Positions 16,530 to 23,955 of a stretch of 64,000 nucleotides of DNA are shown here, piece by piece (within the stretch, counting starts at the first letter, position 1; each line of letters starts with the position of its first letter). The DNA lies in assembly GCF_030152825.1 (NCBI RefSeq), contig NZ_JASLIP010000041.1, positions 1 to 64,000 of the forward strand, written 5' to 3'. The stretch comes from Corynebacterium sp. (GTDB taxonomy: Bacteria > Actinomycetota > Actinomycetes > Mycobacteriales > Mycobacteriaceae). Below the pieces are notes generated by a model. The model did not search any database and had not been told where the DNA came from. It worked only from the letters and a program-made list of their open reading frames with translations. The position numbers were made by a program, and so were the translations under genes.

Positions 16530-18800
16530 ATGAGCAACAACATGTTCGCGTGGGATGTCGACGCCGATGGCATCCTCACCCTGACGATGGATGACCCGAA
16601 CGCTCCGGTCAACACCATGAACGCCACCTTCCAGAACGACCTCACCGCCACCGTGGCGAAGGTCAAGGAGGCCGTCGAGGCCGGCGAGGTCAAGGGTGTT
16701 GTGATCGCCTCCGCGAAGAAGACCTTCTTCGCCGGCGGCGACATCAAGGCCATGATCCAGGCCACCCCGGCGGATGCCGCCGAGCTGACCCAGCAGATCG
16801 ACCAGATGAAGGCCGACCTGCGCGCCCTGGAGACCCTGGGTGTGCCCGTCGCAGCAGCTATCAACGGCACCGCCCTGGGCGGCGGCCTCGAGCTGGCACT
16901 GGCGACCCACCACCGCGTGGCCTCCGACGCCAAGGGACTGAAGGTCGGCCTGCCTGAGGTCACCCTCGGCCTGCTGCCGGGTGGCGGCGGCGTGACCCGT
17001 GTGACCCGCATGCTGGGCCTGCAGGACGCGCTGATGAAGGTCCTGACCACCGGCCGCCAGTTCCGCGCCGAGGACGCGCTGAAGACCGGCCTGATCGACG
17101 AGGTCGTTCCGGCCGACCAGCTGCTCGACGCCGCGAAGAAGTGGGTCAAGGAAAACCCGGATGCGAAGCAGCCGTGGGACACCGAGGGCTACAAGGTCCC
17201 GGGCGGCACCCCGACCAACCCGAAGCTGGCCGCCTTCCTGCCCTCCTTCCCGGCCAACGTCACCAAGCAGATCAAGGGCGCGCCGATGCCGGCGCCGAAG
17301 GCGATCCTCGCCGCAGCCGTCGAGGGCCTGCAGCTGAAGAACATCGAGGAAGCCACCCGCGTCGAGACCCGCTACTTCGTCGAGCTCGTCACCGGCTCCA
17401 CCTCGAAGAACATGATGCAGGCCTTCTTCTTCGACCTGCAGTACTGCAACGGCGGTGGCTCCCGCCCGAAGGACGTGCCGCGTAAGCAGTTCAAGAAGCT
17501 GGGCATGGTCGGCGCCGGCATGATGGGTGCTGCCATCGCCTACGTCGCCGCGAAGGCCGGCATGGAGGTCGTCCTCAAGGACATCAAGCTGGAGGCAGCG
17601 GAGAAGGGCAAGGCCTACTCCGAGGGCCTGGAGGCCAAGGCGCTGAAGCGCGGCAAGACCACCGAGGAGAAGTCCAAGGCCCTGCTGGACCGGATCACCC
17701 CGTCCGTGGACTACTCCGACCTCTCCGACTGCGACATCGTCATCGAGGCAGTCTTCGAGAACACCGAGCTCAAGCACAAGGTCTGGGCAGAGATCGAGGC
17801 AGCGGTGCCGGAGGACTGCGTCCTGGGTTCCAACACCTCCACCCTGCCGATCACCGAGCTGGCTACCGGCGTGAAGCGCCCGAAGGACTTCATTGGTATC
17901 CACTTCTTCTCCCCGGTCGACAAGATGCCGCTGGTGGAGATCATCAAGGGCGAGGAGACCTCCGACGAGACCTTGGCTGCGGCTCTGGACTTCACCGGCC
18001 AGATTCGCAAGACCCCGATCGTCGTCAACGACTCCCGCGGCTTCTACACCTCCCGCGTCATCAGCTTCTTCCTCAACGAGGCGATGCGCATGCTGGCCGA
18101 GGGCATCGACCCGGCCGTCATCGAGGCAGCTGGCCGCCAGGCCGGCTACCCGGCACCGCCGCTGCAGCTGCAGGATGAGCTGAACCTGAAGCTGGCCCGC
18201 AAGATCGGCGCCGAGACCAAGGCTGCGCAGGAAGCTGCCGGCATCTCCATCGACGACGGTGGCGTCACCGAGATCGTGGACAAGATGCTGGACGTCTACG
18301 ACCGCCCGGGCAAGCTCGAGGGCAAGGGCTTCTACGAGTACAACGAAGAAGGTCGCCGCACCGGTCTGTGGCGCGGCCTGTGGGACGAGCTGGGCGGCGG
18401 GTCCGTCACCGTCCCGGACGCCGAGTCCGCAACCGAGGGCCACGGTCTGGAGTCCATCTCCACCGAGGGTCCAGTTCTGGTCGACCTGGTGGAGCGCATG
18501 CTCTTCGCCGAGGCTCTGGAGACCCAGAAGTGCATCGACGAGGGCGTGCTGATGTCCGATGCGGACGCCAACATCGGCTCCATCATGGGCATCGGCTTCC
18601 CGGCCTGGACCGGCGGTACCCGCCAGTACATCAAAAACTACGCTCGCCCGGCCGCCGCTGCGCTGCCGGAGGGCAAGAAGGCTGATGTGGATGGCGGGGA
18701 CTACCCGACCACCGGCGTGGCTGGCTTCGTCGCCCGCGCCGAGGAGCTGGCCGCGAAGTACGGCGAGCGCTTCACCCCGCTGGACTCCCTGAAGAGCTAG
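16530..18800 (+). CDS. fadB: FadB: enoyl-CoA hydratase / 3-hydroxyacyl-CoA dehydrogenase
   Basis: Product of 756 aa. The N-terminal crotonase domain (about 1-300) has the oxyanion-hole stretch GTALGGGLELALATHHRVAS and the Glu-bearing PEVTLGLLPGGGG. The central NAD-binding domain starts at GMVGAGMMGAAIAYVAAKAG, with the dehydrogenase His in HFFSPVDKMPLVEII. Two C-terminal 3HCDH domains follow. It is the alpha subunit of the trifunctional complex with FadA. AGGAGAA precedes the ATG. No internal stops or missing motifs were seen. Confidence 0.94.
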   Translation: MSNNMFAWDVDADGILTLTMDDPNAPVNTMNATFQNDLTATVAKVKEAVEAGEVKGVVIASAKKTFFAGGDIKAMIQATPADAAELTQQIDQMKADLRALETLGVPVAAAINGTALGGGLELALATHHRVASDAKGLKVGLPEVTLGLLPGGGGVTRVTRMLGLQDALMKVLTTGRQFRAEDALKTGLIDEVVPADQLLDAAKKWVKENPDAKQPWDTEGYKVPGGTPTNPKLAAFLPSFPANVTKQIKGAPMPAPKAILAAAVEGLQLKNIEEATRVETRYFVELVTGSTSKNMMQAFFFDLQYCNGGGSRPKDVPRKQFKKLGMVGAGMMGAAIAYVAAKAGMEVVLKDIKLEAAEKGKAYSEGLEAKALKRGKTTEEKSKALLDRITPSVDYSDLSDCDIVIEAVFENTELKHKVWAEIEAAVPEDCVLGSNTSTLPITELATGVKRPKDFIGIHFFSPVDKMPLVEIIKGEETSDETLAAALDFTGQIRKTPIVVNDSRGFYTSRVISFFLNEAMRMLAEGIDPAVIEAAGRQAGYPAPPLQLQDELNLKLARKIGAETKAAQEAAGISIDDGGVTEIVDKMLDVYDRPGKLEGKGFYEYNEEGRRTGLWRGLWDELGGGSVTVPDAESATEGHGLESISTEGPVLVDLVERMLFAEALETQKCIDEGVLMSDADANIGSIMGIGFPAWTGGTRQYIKNYARPAAAALPEGKKADVDGGDYPTTGVAGFVARAEELAAKYGERFTPLDSLKS

Positions 18801-18854
18801 CGGGTGCGTGCGGGGAGCTCGCAAGGAGCTTCCCGCGCCCCCTATCCACAGCTA

Positions 18855-18903
18855 AAGCCCCGGCCCTGCCACTGTGAAAGATTCAGTGGCAGGGCCGGGG
18901 CTT
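18855..18903. terminator. Strong hairpin between fadB and the VWA gene
   Basis: A perfect 20-bp stem (arms 18855-18874 and 18884-18903, GC-rich, beginning AAGCCCCGGCC) with a 9-nt loop and a short T-rich tail. It lies between two convergent units and probably ends both. Confidence 0.85.
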
Positions 18904-18943
18904 CGTTGTTCTTGGCGCCGCTTGAGCTGGCTCCGGTTGAGTT

Positions 18944-20973
18944 CTAGCGCCCGCGGCGGGTTAGGGCCACCAGGGCCACGGCGAGCACCACGAGTACGCC
19001 CGCACCGATCAGGAACCAGTTGATGGAGTTGCTCTCCTCAGCGGCGGCCTGCTCGGTCTCCTTCGGTTCCTCGGCTTCCTCGCTCTCCTCGATCTCCGTG
19101 TCATTGGAAACCTTCTCGAAGCTCGGGCCGGGGATCTTCTCCCCCCACCAGCTCGGTGGTGAGTTCGTAGGTGGCGGTGGCGTTCTTCTCCTTGCTGATG
19201 TCGTGGTTATCGCCGGCGTTCAGGCTCTTATTCAGGTAGATGACGATGTACTGCTCACCATCTAGCCAGGCCTTCCGGGCACCGATGTCGCTCGGTTGTT
19301 CCTTCCCGTCGCCCACCATGTTGCGGTAGTTCAGGCGGGCGGGGTAACCGAAGGCCTTGGAATCGCCCTCGTTGACGGGAACGCTCTCCGGGTTCGCTGC
19401 CTTCTGGCGGGCGGAGTTCAGGACGTTGATGTCCAGCTGCTTGATCTCTGCGTAGTGATCCTTCGGTGGCTCGCTGGTCACCTTGATTCCGCCGCGTAGC
19501 TGCTGGCCGTAGTCGGTCTTGATCTTGTAGACGTGGGCCTCGCCTGGGACGATGTCCGCGGTGACGGTCTCCTTGGCGTCCGCGGCGAGCTCGGTGGCCT
19601 CGTCGAACCATGCGCCTGGGGTCGCTTTGCGGGGATTACCGGCAGCGCTCGGCTCCTTGCGGTCATCCGCCTCATCCTCCGCGAAGAGCTCGGGAACGTC
19701 CGAGAGGTCCTCATTTTGCAGGCGCTTGATGGTGACCTCGGCCGGGATCTCTTTACCCTTATACGGGCCGCTGGTTCGCACCACCTTGAAGCGGAAGTCG
19801 CCGGCGGGGCAGTCCTCGCCTGCCTGCTTCGTGGTCCAGGAGGCGAAGAACGGCCCGTTGGAGTCGATGATTCCGGTGGCATTGTCGCTATCGAGGTAGC
19901 ACTGAGCCTCGTCGACGTCGACCTTCACCGCGAAGTTCTTGCTGACGCCGAGCTCGCTGCCCTGGGACGGCGGCGGCATCGTGGCCACGCTGATGGCGAG
20001 CCGCTCCCCCTCCGCGATGGGGGTACTGAAGTACTCGGCGCCGTCCTCGTCGCCCTTCGCGCCACCAGACTTCTCACGCAGCGGGGTGGAGAAGAGCTCG
20101 ACGTCCTCCGGCACCTCGGCGGCCGAGGCCTCGTCGTCCCCACCCTTAATTTCCGGGGCGTTGGACTCCGCGGTCTGGGCGGTGCGGGTCGCCAGAACCT
20201 TCATGGACTCGGCGAGGGACTCGGCGTCCTTGGCATCCAGGTACTCACCCCCGCCAGCCTCGGCGATGCACTGCAGCTCCTTGCGGGCGGCCGGGTCGAC
20301 CAGGAAGCCGACGGTATTGATGGTCAGGTCGATGCCCTGTTTGTGCAGGTCCTTGGCGACGTCGCAGACCGGCGGCGGGGCGCAGGTGTCCTCGCCGTCG
20401 GAGACCAACACGATGGAGCGCTCACCCTCGTTAGGCAGCTCCTTCGCGGCCTGCTTCAGGGCCGGACCCATGGGCGTGTGGCCAGAGGCGTTAACTTTGT
20501 CCACTTCGCCCGGGATCTTGCCCGCGTTGCCCTTGCCCACGGGCAGCAAGGTGGTGACGTCTTTACAGCCGGCCTCCCGCTCCTCCGGGGAGTTGCCAAC
20601 CTTGGTGCCGTAGACCATGAAGCCCAGTTCGGAGTCCTCGGAAACGGAGCGGGAGAAATTTCTTGGAGGCTTCCTTTGCGGCGTCCAGGCGGGTCTGGCC
20701 GCCCGCGTCGCGGGCCATCATTGAGCCGGAGGCGTCGAGGATCAGCATGGTCGGCGGGATGTCCTTGGCCTCCGCCGTGGCTTGCGGCTTCCCGAAGGGG
20801 ACGACGATCCCGGCTAGAGACAGCAACAGCGCGATGGCGAAAACCATCGCGCTGCGTTGTTTTACGCTGCTGCGTGCCCGGCTAGCACGGCAAGAGTTGT
20901 GCTCGGGGCGGGTTGTTCCTGCGGGGGCCATGCCGGCTCCCCCTGGAGTCGCGTGCTCGTATCTCGCTCGCAT
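18944..20973 (-). pseudogene. Secreted VWA-domain protein gene interrupted by two frameshifts
   Basis: Three frames together make one protein of about 675 aa. The N-terminal frame (start 20973, GGAAGG upstream) gives a signal-like helix (AMVFAIALLLSLAGIVV) and the MIDAS motif LILDASGSM. The frame is lost at AAATTTC (around 20653-20661); removing one base there restores it into the main frame, which carries LVSDGEDTCA and a long extracytoplasmic part. That frame stops at 19104, just after a run of six C on the + strand (19141-19146). Removing one base restores a tail with an acidic stretch, a membrane helix (WFLIGAGVLVVLAVALVAL) and the basic end TRRGR. The intact form would be a membrane-anchored surface VWA protein. 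Either a recent pseudogene or two sequencing errors. Confidence 0.8.
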
Positions 20974-21070
20974 GAGGCTGCTTCCTTCCCTTACTTTGGT
21001 TTCCAAAGTTAGCAAGCAACAGCCACCCACCCCTGGGGTTTTAACTTAGTTTTTCACTGCCGTTAGCGGA

Positions 21071-22552
21071 TTATTCACCCTTCTTGACGGTGATCGTCCA
21101 GCCGGCGTCGTCGGTCTGCTCGAAGTTCGTCACCTCGTGGCCGTCAGTGGCCGCCCAGCGCGGGATGGCGTCGGTGGCCTGGGTGCAGTCGAAGTCGATC
21201 TGCAGGGAGTCGCCGACCTCCAGCTGCGCGATGGCAGCCTTGGCATCGATCAGCGGGAAGGGGCACACGGCGCCGAGGGAGTCCAGCTTGTAGGTACGGT
21301 CCCCGACCAGCTCCAGCCCCGTCGTGGTGCCGGTGTTTTCGGACGTCGACCCGGCGGCCGTCGCAACCTGCGGACGCTCCAGGAGGGCTACGCCGGTGGT
21401 CTGGAAGCCATACTGTGCGCCGGCGGCCTGCAAGTCGCCAGCCTCCGCGGACTGCGCCGCCGGAGCGGCGACGGTCGGTGCGATGTCAACCTTCGGGGCG
21501 TCCTGCTTCGGCTGTGCGCTCTGGCCCGGGACGGCGTCGGTGGGCTTGAGCCACAGCTTGGCGGCGCCCCAGATGCCGATGGAGATGAACAGCAGCGCAA
21601 CCCAGCCCTGGTAGCTGAACAGGGAGGTCTGAACCATGCCATTGCCGACGGTGCAGCCACCGGCGGCAGAGGCGCCGACACCCATCAGAATGCCGCCGAA
21701 AACGGAGCGCACAGCCTGGGTAGCGGACGGCAGGCGCAGGCGGAACTCGCCGGAGGCCTTGGCAGCGAAGAACGCACCGACCAGCAGGCCGAGAACCAGC
21801 AGCACACCCCAATCCACGGTGTCCTCACCGCTAATGAGGAACTTGGAGAGGTTGGAGGACGGGCTGGTGATGCCGAGGCCGTCGTTACGGCCGGTAGCTG
21901 CGGAGAGCGGCCAGGCGATCACGCCGAGAACACCGATGATGGCTGCCGTTGGGTAGAAGTGCCAGGGCTTCTCCGCGAGGATGTGCGCCAGGCCGGTCTT
22001 CTTCGGCTTCAAGGTGGCCATCTTCGGGGCGGCTGCCTCTTCGGCGAGGAAGTGGCGGGTCAGGAAGGCCACACCGATGGCGAATGGAATCACCAGCCAC
22101 CAGACGGAGATGCCCAGGGAAGCGTTAATGGTGGTAAGCGGCAGGGTCCAGCTGCGCAGCCCCTCGTTGAGGGAGTTCAGCGCGCCACCCTTCATCGCGG
22201 CGGCGCTACCTGCGTAAAAGATCAGCGCCAGCCAGGACCCAATGAGCCCCTCTGCGGAACGATACCAGGTACCGGAGGCGCAGCCGCCGGCCAGCACGAT
22301 GCCCGCGCCGAAGAGCAGGCCGCCAAGAGTCACGGCCAGCGGGGCAAATTCCTTGTAATCCGGGGTGATGACCCCGGCGGTGGTCAACGCCGCCAGACCC
22401 ACAGCATGGACGGCGATGACGATAAGGAGGGCGGTGAAACCGCGCCACGTCTTATTGAGGAAGATATCGCGGATCATGCCGGTGACGCAGAACCTGCCGC
22501 GTTGCATAACCCATCCGAGTACCACGCCGAGCGCGAGGCCGGTGATGATCAT
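21071..22552 (-). CDS. YeeE/YedE (TsuA-type) sulfur transporter fused to a TusA domain
   Basis: Product of 493 aa. Residues 1-335 are a polytopic YeeE/YedE domain with three conserved Cys positions: GRFCVTG (C22), GGCASGTWYRSAEG (C91) and GGCTVGNGM (C300). In the TsuA family such cysteines pass thiosulfate across the membrane. After an Ala/Pro/Gln linker, residues 420-493 form a TusA/SirA domain with the sulfur-carrier motif LDSLGAVCPFPL (C430). In other bacteria these are separate proteins (TsuA and TsuB). The role is probably uptake of thiosulfate or a related sulfur species with direct hand-over to a cytoplasmic carrier. Two McbR-like boxes upstream suggest sulfur-status control. Confidence 0.87.
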   Translation of the reverse strand: MIITGLALGVVLGWVMQRGRFCVTGMIRDIFLNKTWRGFTALLIVIAVHAVGLAALTTAGVITPDYKEFAPLAVTLGGLLFGAGIVLAGGCASGTWYRSAEGLIGSWLALIFYAGSAAAMKGGALNSLNEGLRSWTLPLTTINASLGISVWWLVIPFAIGVAFLTRHFLAEEAAAPKMATLKPKKTGLAHILAEKPWHFYPTAAIIGVLGVIAWPLSAATGRNDGLGITSPSSNLSKFLISGEDTVDWGVLLVLGLLVGAFFAAKASGEFRLRLPSATQAVRSVFGGILMGVGASAAGGCTVGNGMVQTSLFSYQGWVALLFISIGIWGAAKLWLKPTDAVPGQSAQPKQDAPKVDIAPTVAAPAAQSAEAGDLQAAGAQYGFQTTGVALLERPQVATAAGSTSENTGTTTGLELVGDRTYKLDSLGAVCPFPLIDAKAAIAQLEVGDSLQIDFDCTQATDAIPRWAATDGHEVTNFEQTDDAGWTITVKKGE

Positions 22553-22575
22553 GTGTCTCTCTTTTCTGTCAGTAA

Positions 22576-22591
22576 TGAACCGATCTGTCTA
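22576..22591 (-). promoter_or_regulatory. McbR-like box 1 upstream of the sulfur transporter
   Basis: On the minus strand it reads TAGAC-AGATCG-GTTCA. The left half and 6-nt spacing match TAGAC-N6-GTCTA, the known operator of the corynebacterial sulfur regulator McbR; the right half matches at 3 of 5 positions. It lies between the -10 and the start codon, a repressing position. Confidence 0.5.
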
Positions 22592-22607
22592 TGTATGGCC
22601 GAGAACA

Positions 22608-22640
22608 TTAGTACCCCACCGGAAGTTTGTAAAGGTCAAA
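22608..22640 (-). promoter_or_regulatory. Candidate promoter of the sulfur transporter gene
   Basis: On the minus strand TTTGAC (22635-22640) and TACTAA (22608-22613) resemble -35 and -10 elements, but the gap of 21 nt is long. An alternative -35 is TTTACA immediately downstream. The element lies between the two McbR-like boxes. Confidence 0.35.
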
Positions 22641-22641
22641 A

Positions 22642-22657
22642 CATACCGCTCGGTCTA
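22642..22657 (-). promoter_or_regulatory. McbR-like box 2 upstream of the sulfur transporter
   Basis: Minus strand TAGAC-CGAGCG-GTATG, again with a perfect TAGAC half, exact 6-nt spacer and a 3/5 right half. It lies just upstream of the candidate -35. Confidence 0.5.
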
Positions 22658-22781
22658 CTTTCCGCACCAAGCGCCCCATCTACACAGCTAGGAGCGCTTA
22701 ACTGCGCGCGCAAGCAGCAAGACCACACAGTCTACAATCCCGCCCCCGCCCCACCCTCCCGCTCCCCCCTTCCCCCTTTTT

Positions 22782-22892
22782 GCGTTTTGCAGAGTTTGAT
22801 GTCGCTTTTCCGTCAATTTCCGGCATCGAGCTCTGCAAAACACTCACGGCGCTCGGGCGCCAGGCATCAAACTCCGCAAAACGCTCACGGCG
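22782..22892. repeat. Three-copy intergenic repeat built on GCAAAAC
   Basis: Two direct copies of a 30-bp unit (22822-22851 and 22863-22892) differ at only 4 positions and are 41 bp apart; each runs from GGCATC to CACGGCG through GCAAAAC. A third, inverted partial copy (22782-22803) reads GACATCAAACTCTGCAAAAC on the minus strand. The block lies in the roughly 650-bp gap between the sulfur transporter and ahpC and shows no coding potential. Confidence 0.75.
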
Positions 22893-22919
22893 TTCCCGCG
22901 GCACGGCAGCCTAACCGCT

Positions 22920-22996
22920 CGCAAAATCTACAGCGAACCAGCCATCCGCGAGTTCGACAGCAAACCAGCGCCCGCAAAACCGACAGCGAAGCACCT
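22920..22996 (+). repeat. Degenerate tandem repeat (CGCAAAA.C.ACAGCGAA)
   Basis: Three successive imperfect units begin near 22920, 22948 and 22973: CGCAAAATCTACAGCGAACC, CGCGAGTTCGACAGCAAACC and CGCAAAACCGACAGCGAAGC. They share the core CGACAGCRAA and end just upstream of the ahpC promoter. Confidence 0.5.
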
Positions 22997-23020
22997 TTGA
23001 TAACCCCCGCCTATTGGGAC

Positions 23021-23048
23021 TTGCTTTATTAAAAGGTTCTGCTATATT
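23021..23048 (+). promoter_or_regulatory. Promoter of ahpC
   Basis: TTGCTT (23021-23026) and TATATT (23043-23048) are separated by 16 nt in an AT-rich island within GC-rich DNA. The untranslated leader would be about 145 nt. No clear OxyR site was identified. Confidence 0.55.
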
Positions 23049-23201
23049 AATGAGCAGAAGCTACGGCAGCGAAGCCCGCCGCAGCTAGGTACCCTTAAAT
23101 AGTGAATGCCCACCCCGGGAATTCCGCAGGCCATCACCGGACTGCGCGCCCGGTCACCACAGGGCAGACTATTCAAACGACAATGCAGGAAGGAAGTTCA
23201 T

Positions 23202-23765
23202 ATGTCTCTGATCAACACTGAGATTCTGGATTTCAAGAACCCGGTTTTCCACAATGGTGAATTCTCCGAGGTCAGCAAGGACGACGTCCTCGGCAAGTGG
23301 TCCGTCTTCTTCTTCTACCCAGGCGACTTCACCTTCGTCTGCCCGACCGAGCTCGGCGACCTCGCAGACCACTACGAGGAGCTGCAGAAGATGGGCGTTG
23401 AGGTTTACGGTGTCTCCACCGACTCCCACTTCGTGCACAAGGCTTGGCACGAGTCCTCCGACCAGGTCGGCAAGGTCCAGTACCCGATGATCGGCGACTC
23501 CAACGGCGACCTGACCCGCAACTTCCAGAACATGCGCGAGGGTGTCGGCCAGGCCGACCGCGCGACCTTCCTGGTCGACCCGCAGGGCATCATCCAGTAC
23601 ATCGAGCAGACCGCCGAGGGCATCGGCCGCGACGCTTCCGAGCTGGTCCGCAAGATCAAGGCCGCCCAGTACGTCGCTGAGCACCCAGGCGAGGTCTGCC
23701 CGGCGAAGTGGGAAGAGGGCGAGGACACCCTGACCCCGGGCATCGACCTGGTTGGCAAGATCTAG
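23202..23765 (+). CDS. ahpC: Alkyl hydroperoxide reductase subunit C (2-Cys peroxiredoxin)
   Basis: Product of 187 aa, the same length as the E. coli enzyme and visibly very similar to it along its length (MSLINTEILDFKN, KWSVFFFYPGDFTFVCPTELGDLADHYEELQK). The peroxidatic Cys is C47 (FTFVCPTE) and the resolving Cys C166 (EVCPAKW). It reduces hydrogen peroxide and organic hydroperoxides and is recycled by AhpF, encoded next. AGGAAGGAAG lies just before the ATG at 23202; the in-frame extension to 23106 is not supported. The enterobacterial/Firmicute-type sequence is unusual among mycolate-containing actinobacteria. Confidence 0.96.
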   Translation: MSLINTEILDFKNPVFHNGEFSEVSKDDVLGKWSVFFFYPGDFTFVCPTELGDLADHYEELQKMGVEVYGVSTDSHFVHKAWHESSDQVGKVQYPMIGDSNGDLTRNFQNMREGVGQADRATFLVDPQGIIQYIEQTAEGIGRDASELVRKIKAAQYVAEHPGEVCPAKWEEGEDTLTPGIDLVGKI

Positions 23766-23816
23766 CCTTTAGCTTCCAGATCTTTTAAGCGGCGCATGCT
23801 CGCAGCCGCAAATGCT

Positions 23817-23849
23817 AAGGGCGGGCGGGCAGTCTGCCCGCCCGCCCTT
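23817..23849 (+). terminator. Terminator of ahpC
   Basis: A very GC-rich perfect hairpin (AAGGGCGGGCGGGCA, loop GTC, complementary arm) followed by TTTCCCTTAT. It separates ahpC from ahpF, so much of ahpC mRNA probably ends here and the 2:1-or-higher AhpC excess could be set at this point. Confidence 0.85.
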
Positions 23850-23955
23850 TCCCTTATCTTTCGCCGCACACCTCGCGGCATCCCATAAAACCCTCATAAA
23901 TCACCGCCTATACCGGCCCCGCACTACACACACGCCTTGAAGGAGGCAGCTAACC

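Noticed and set aside
16527..18824. 765-codon minus strand frame opposite fadB
   Set aside because: Mirror of a high-GC gene with biased third positions; FadB motifs are all on the + strand.
22782..22996. Possible CRISPR array
   Set aside because: Only two or three imperfect repeat copies, one inverted, no regular unique spacers and no cas genes nearby.
21137..23032. 631-codon + strand frame across the sulfur transporter and the intergenic repeats
   Set aside because: Antisense to a well-supported gene; no ribosome site or domain, and it runs through non-coding repeats.
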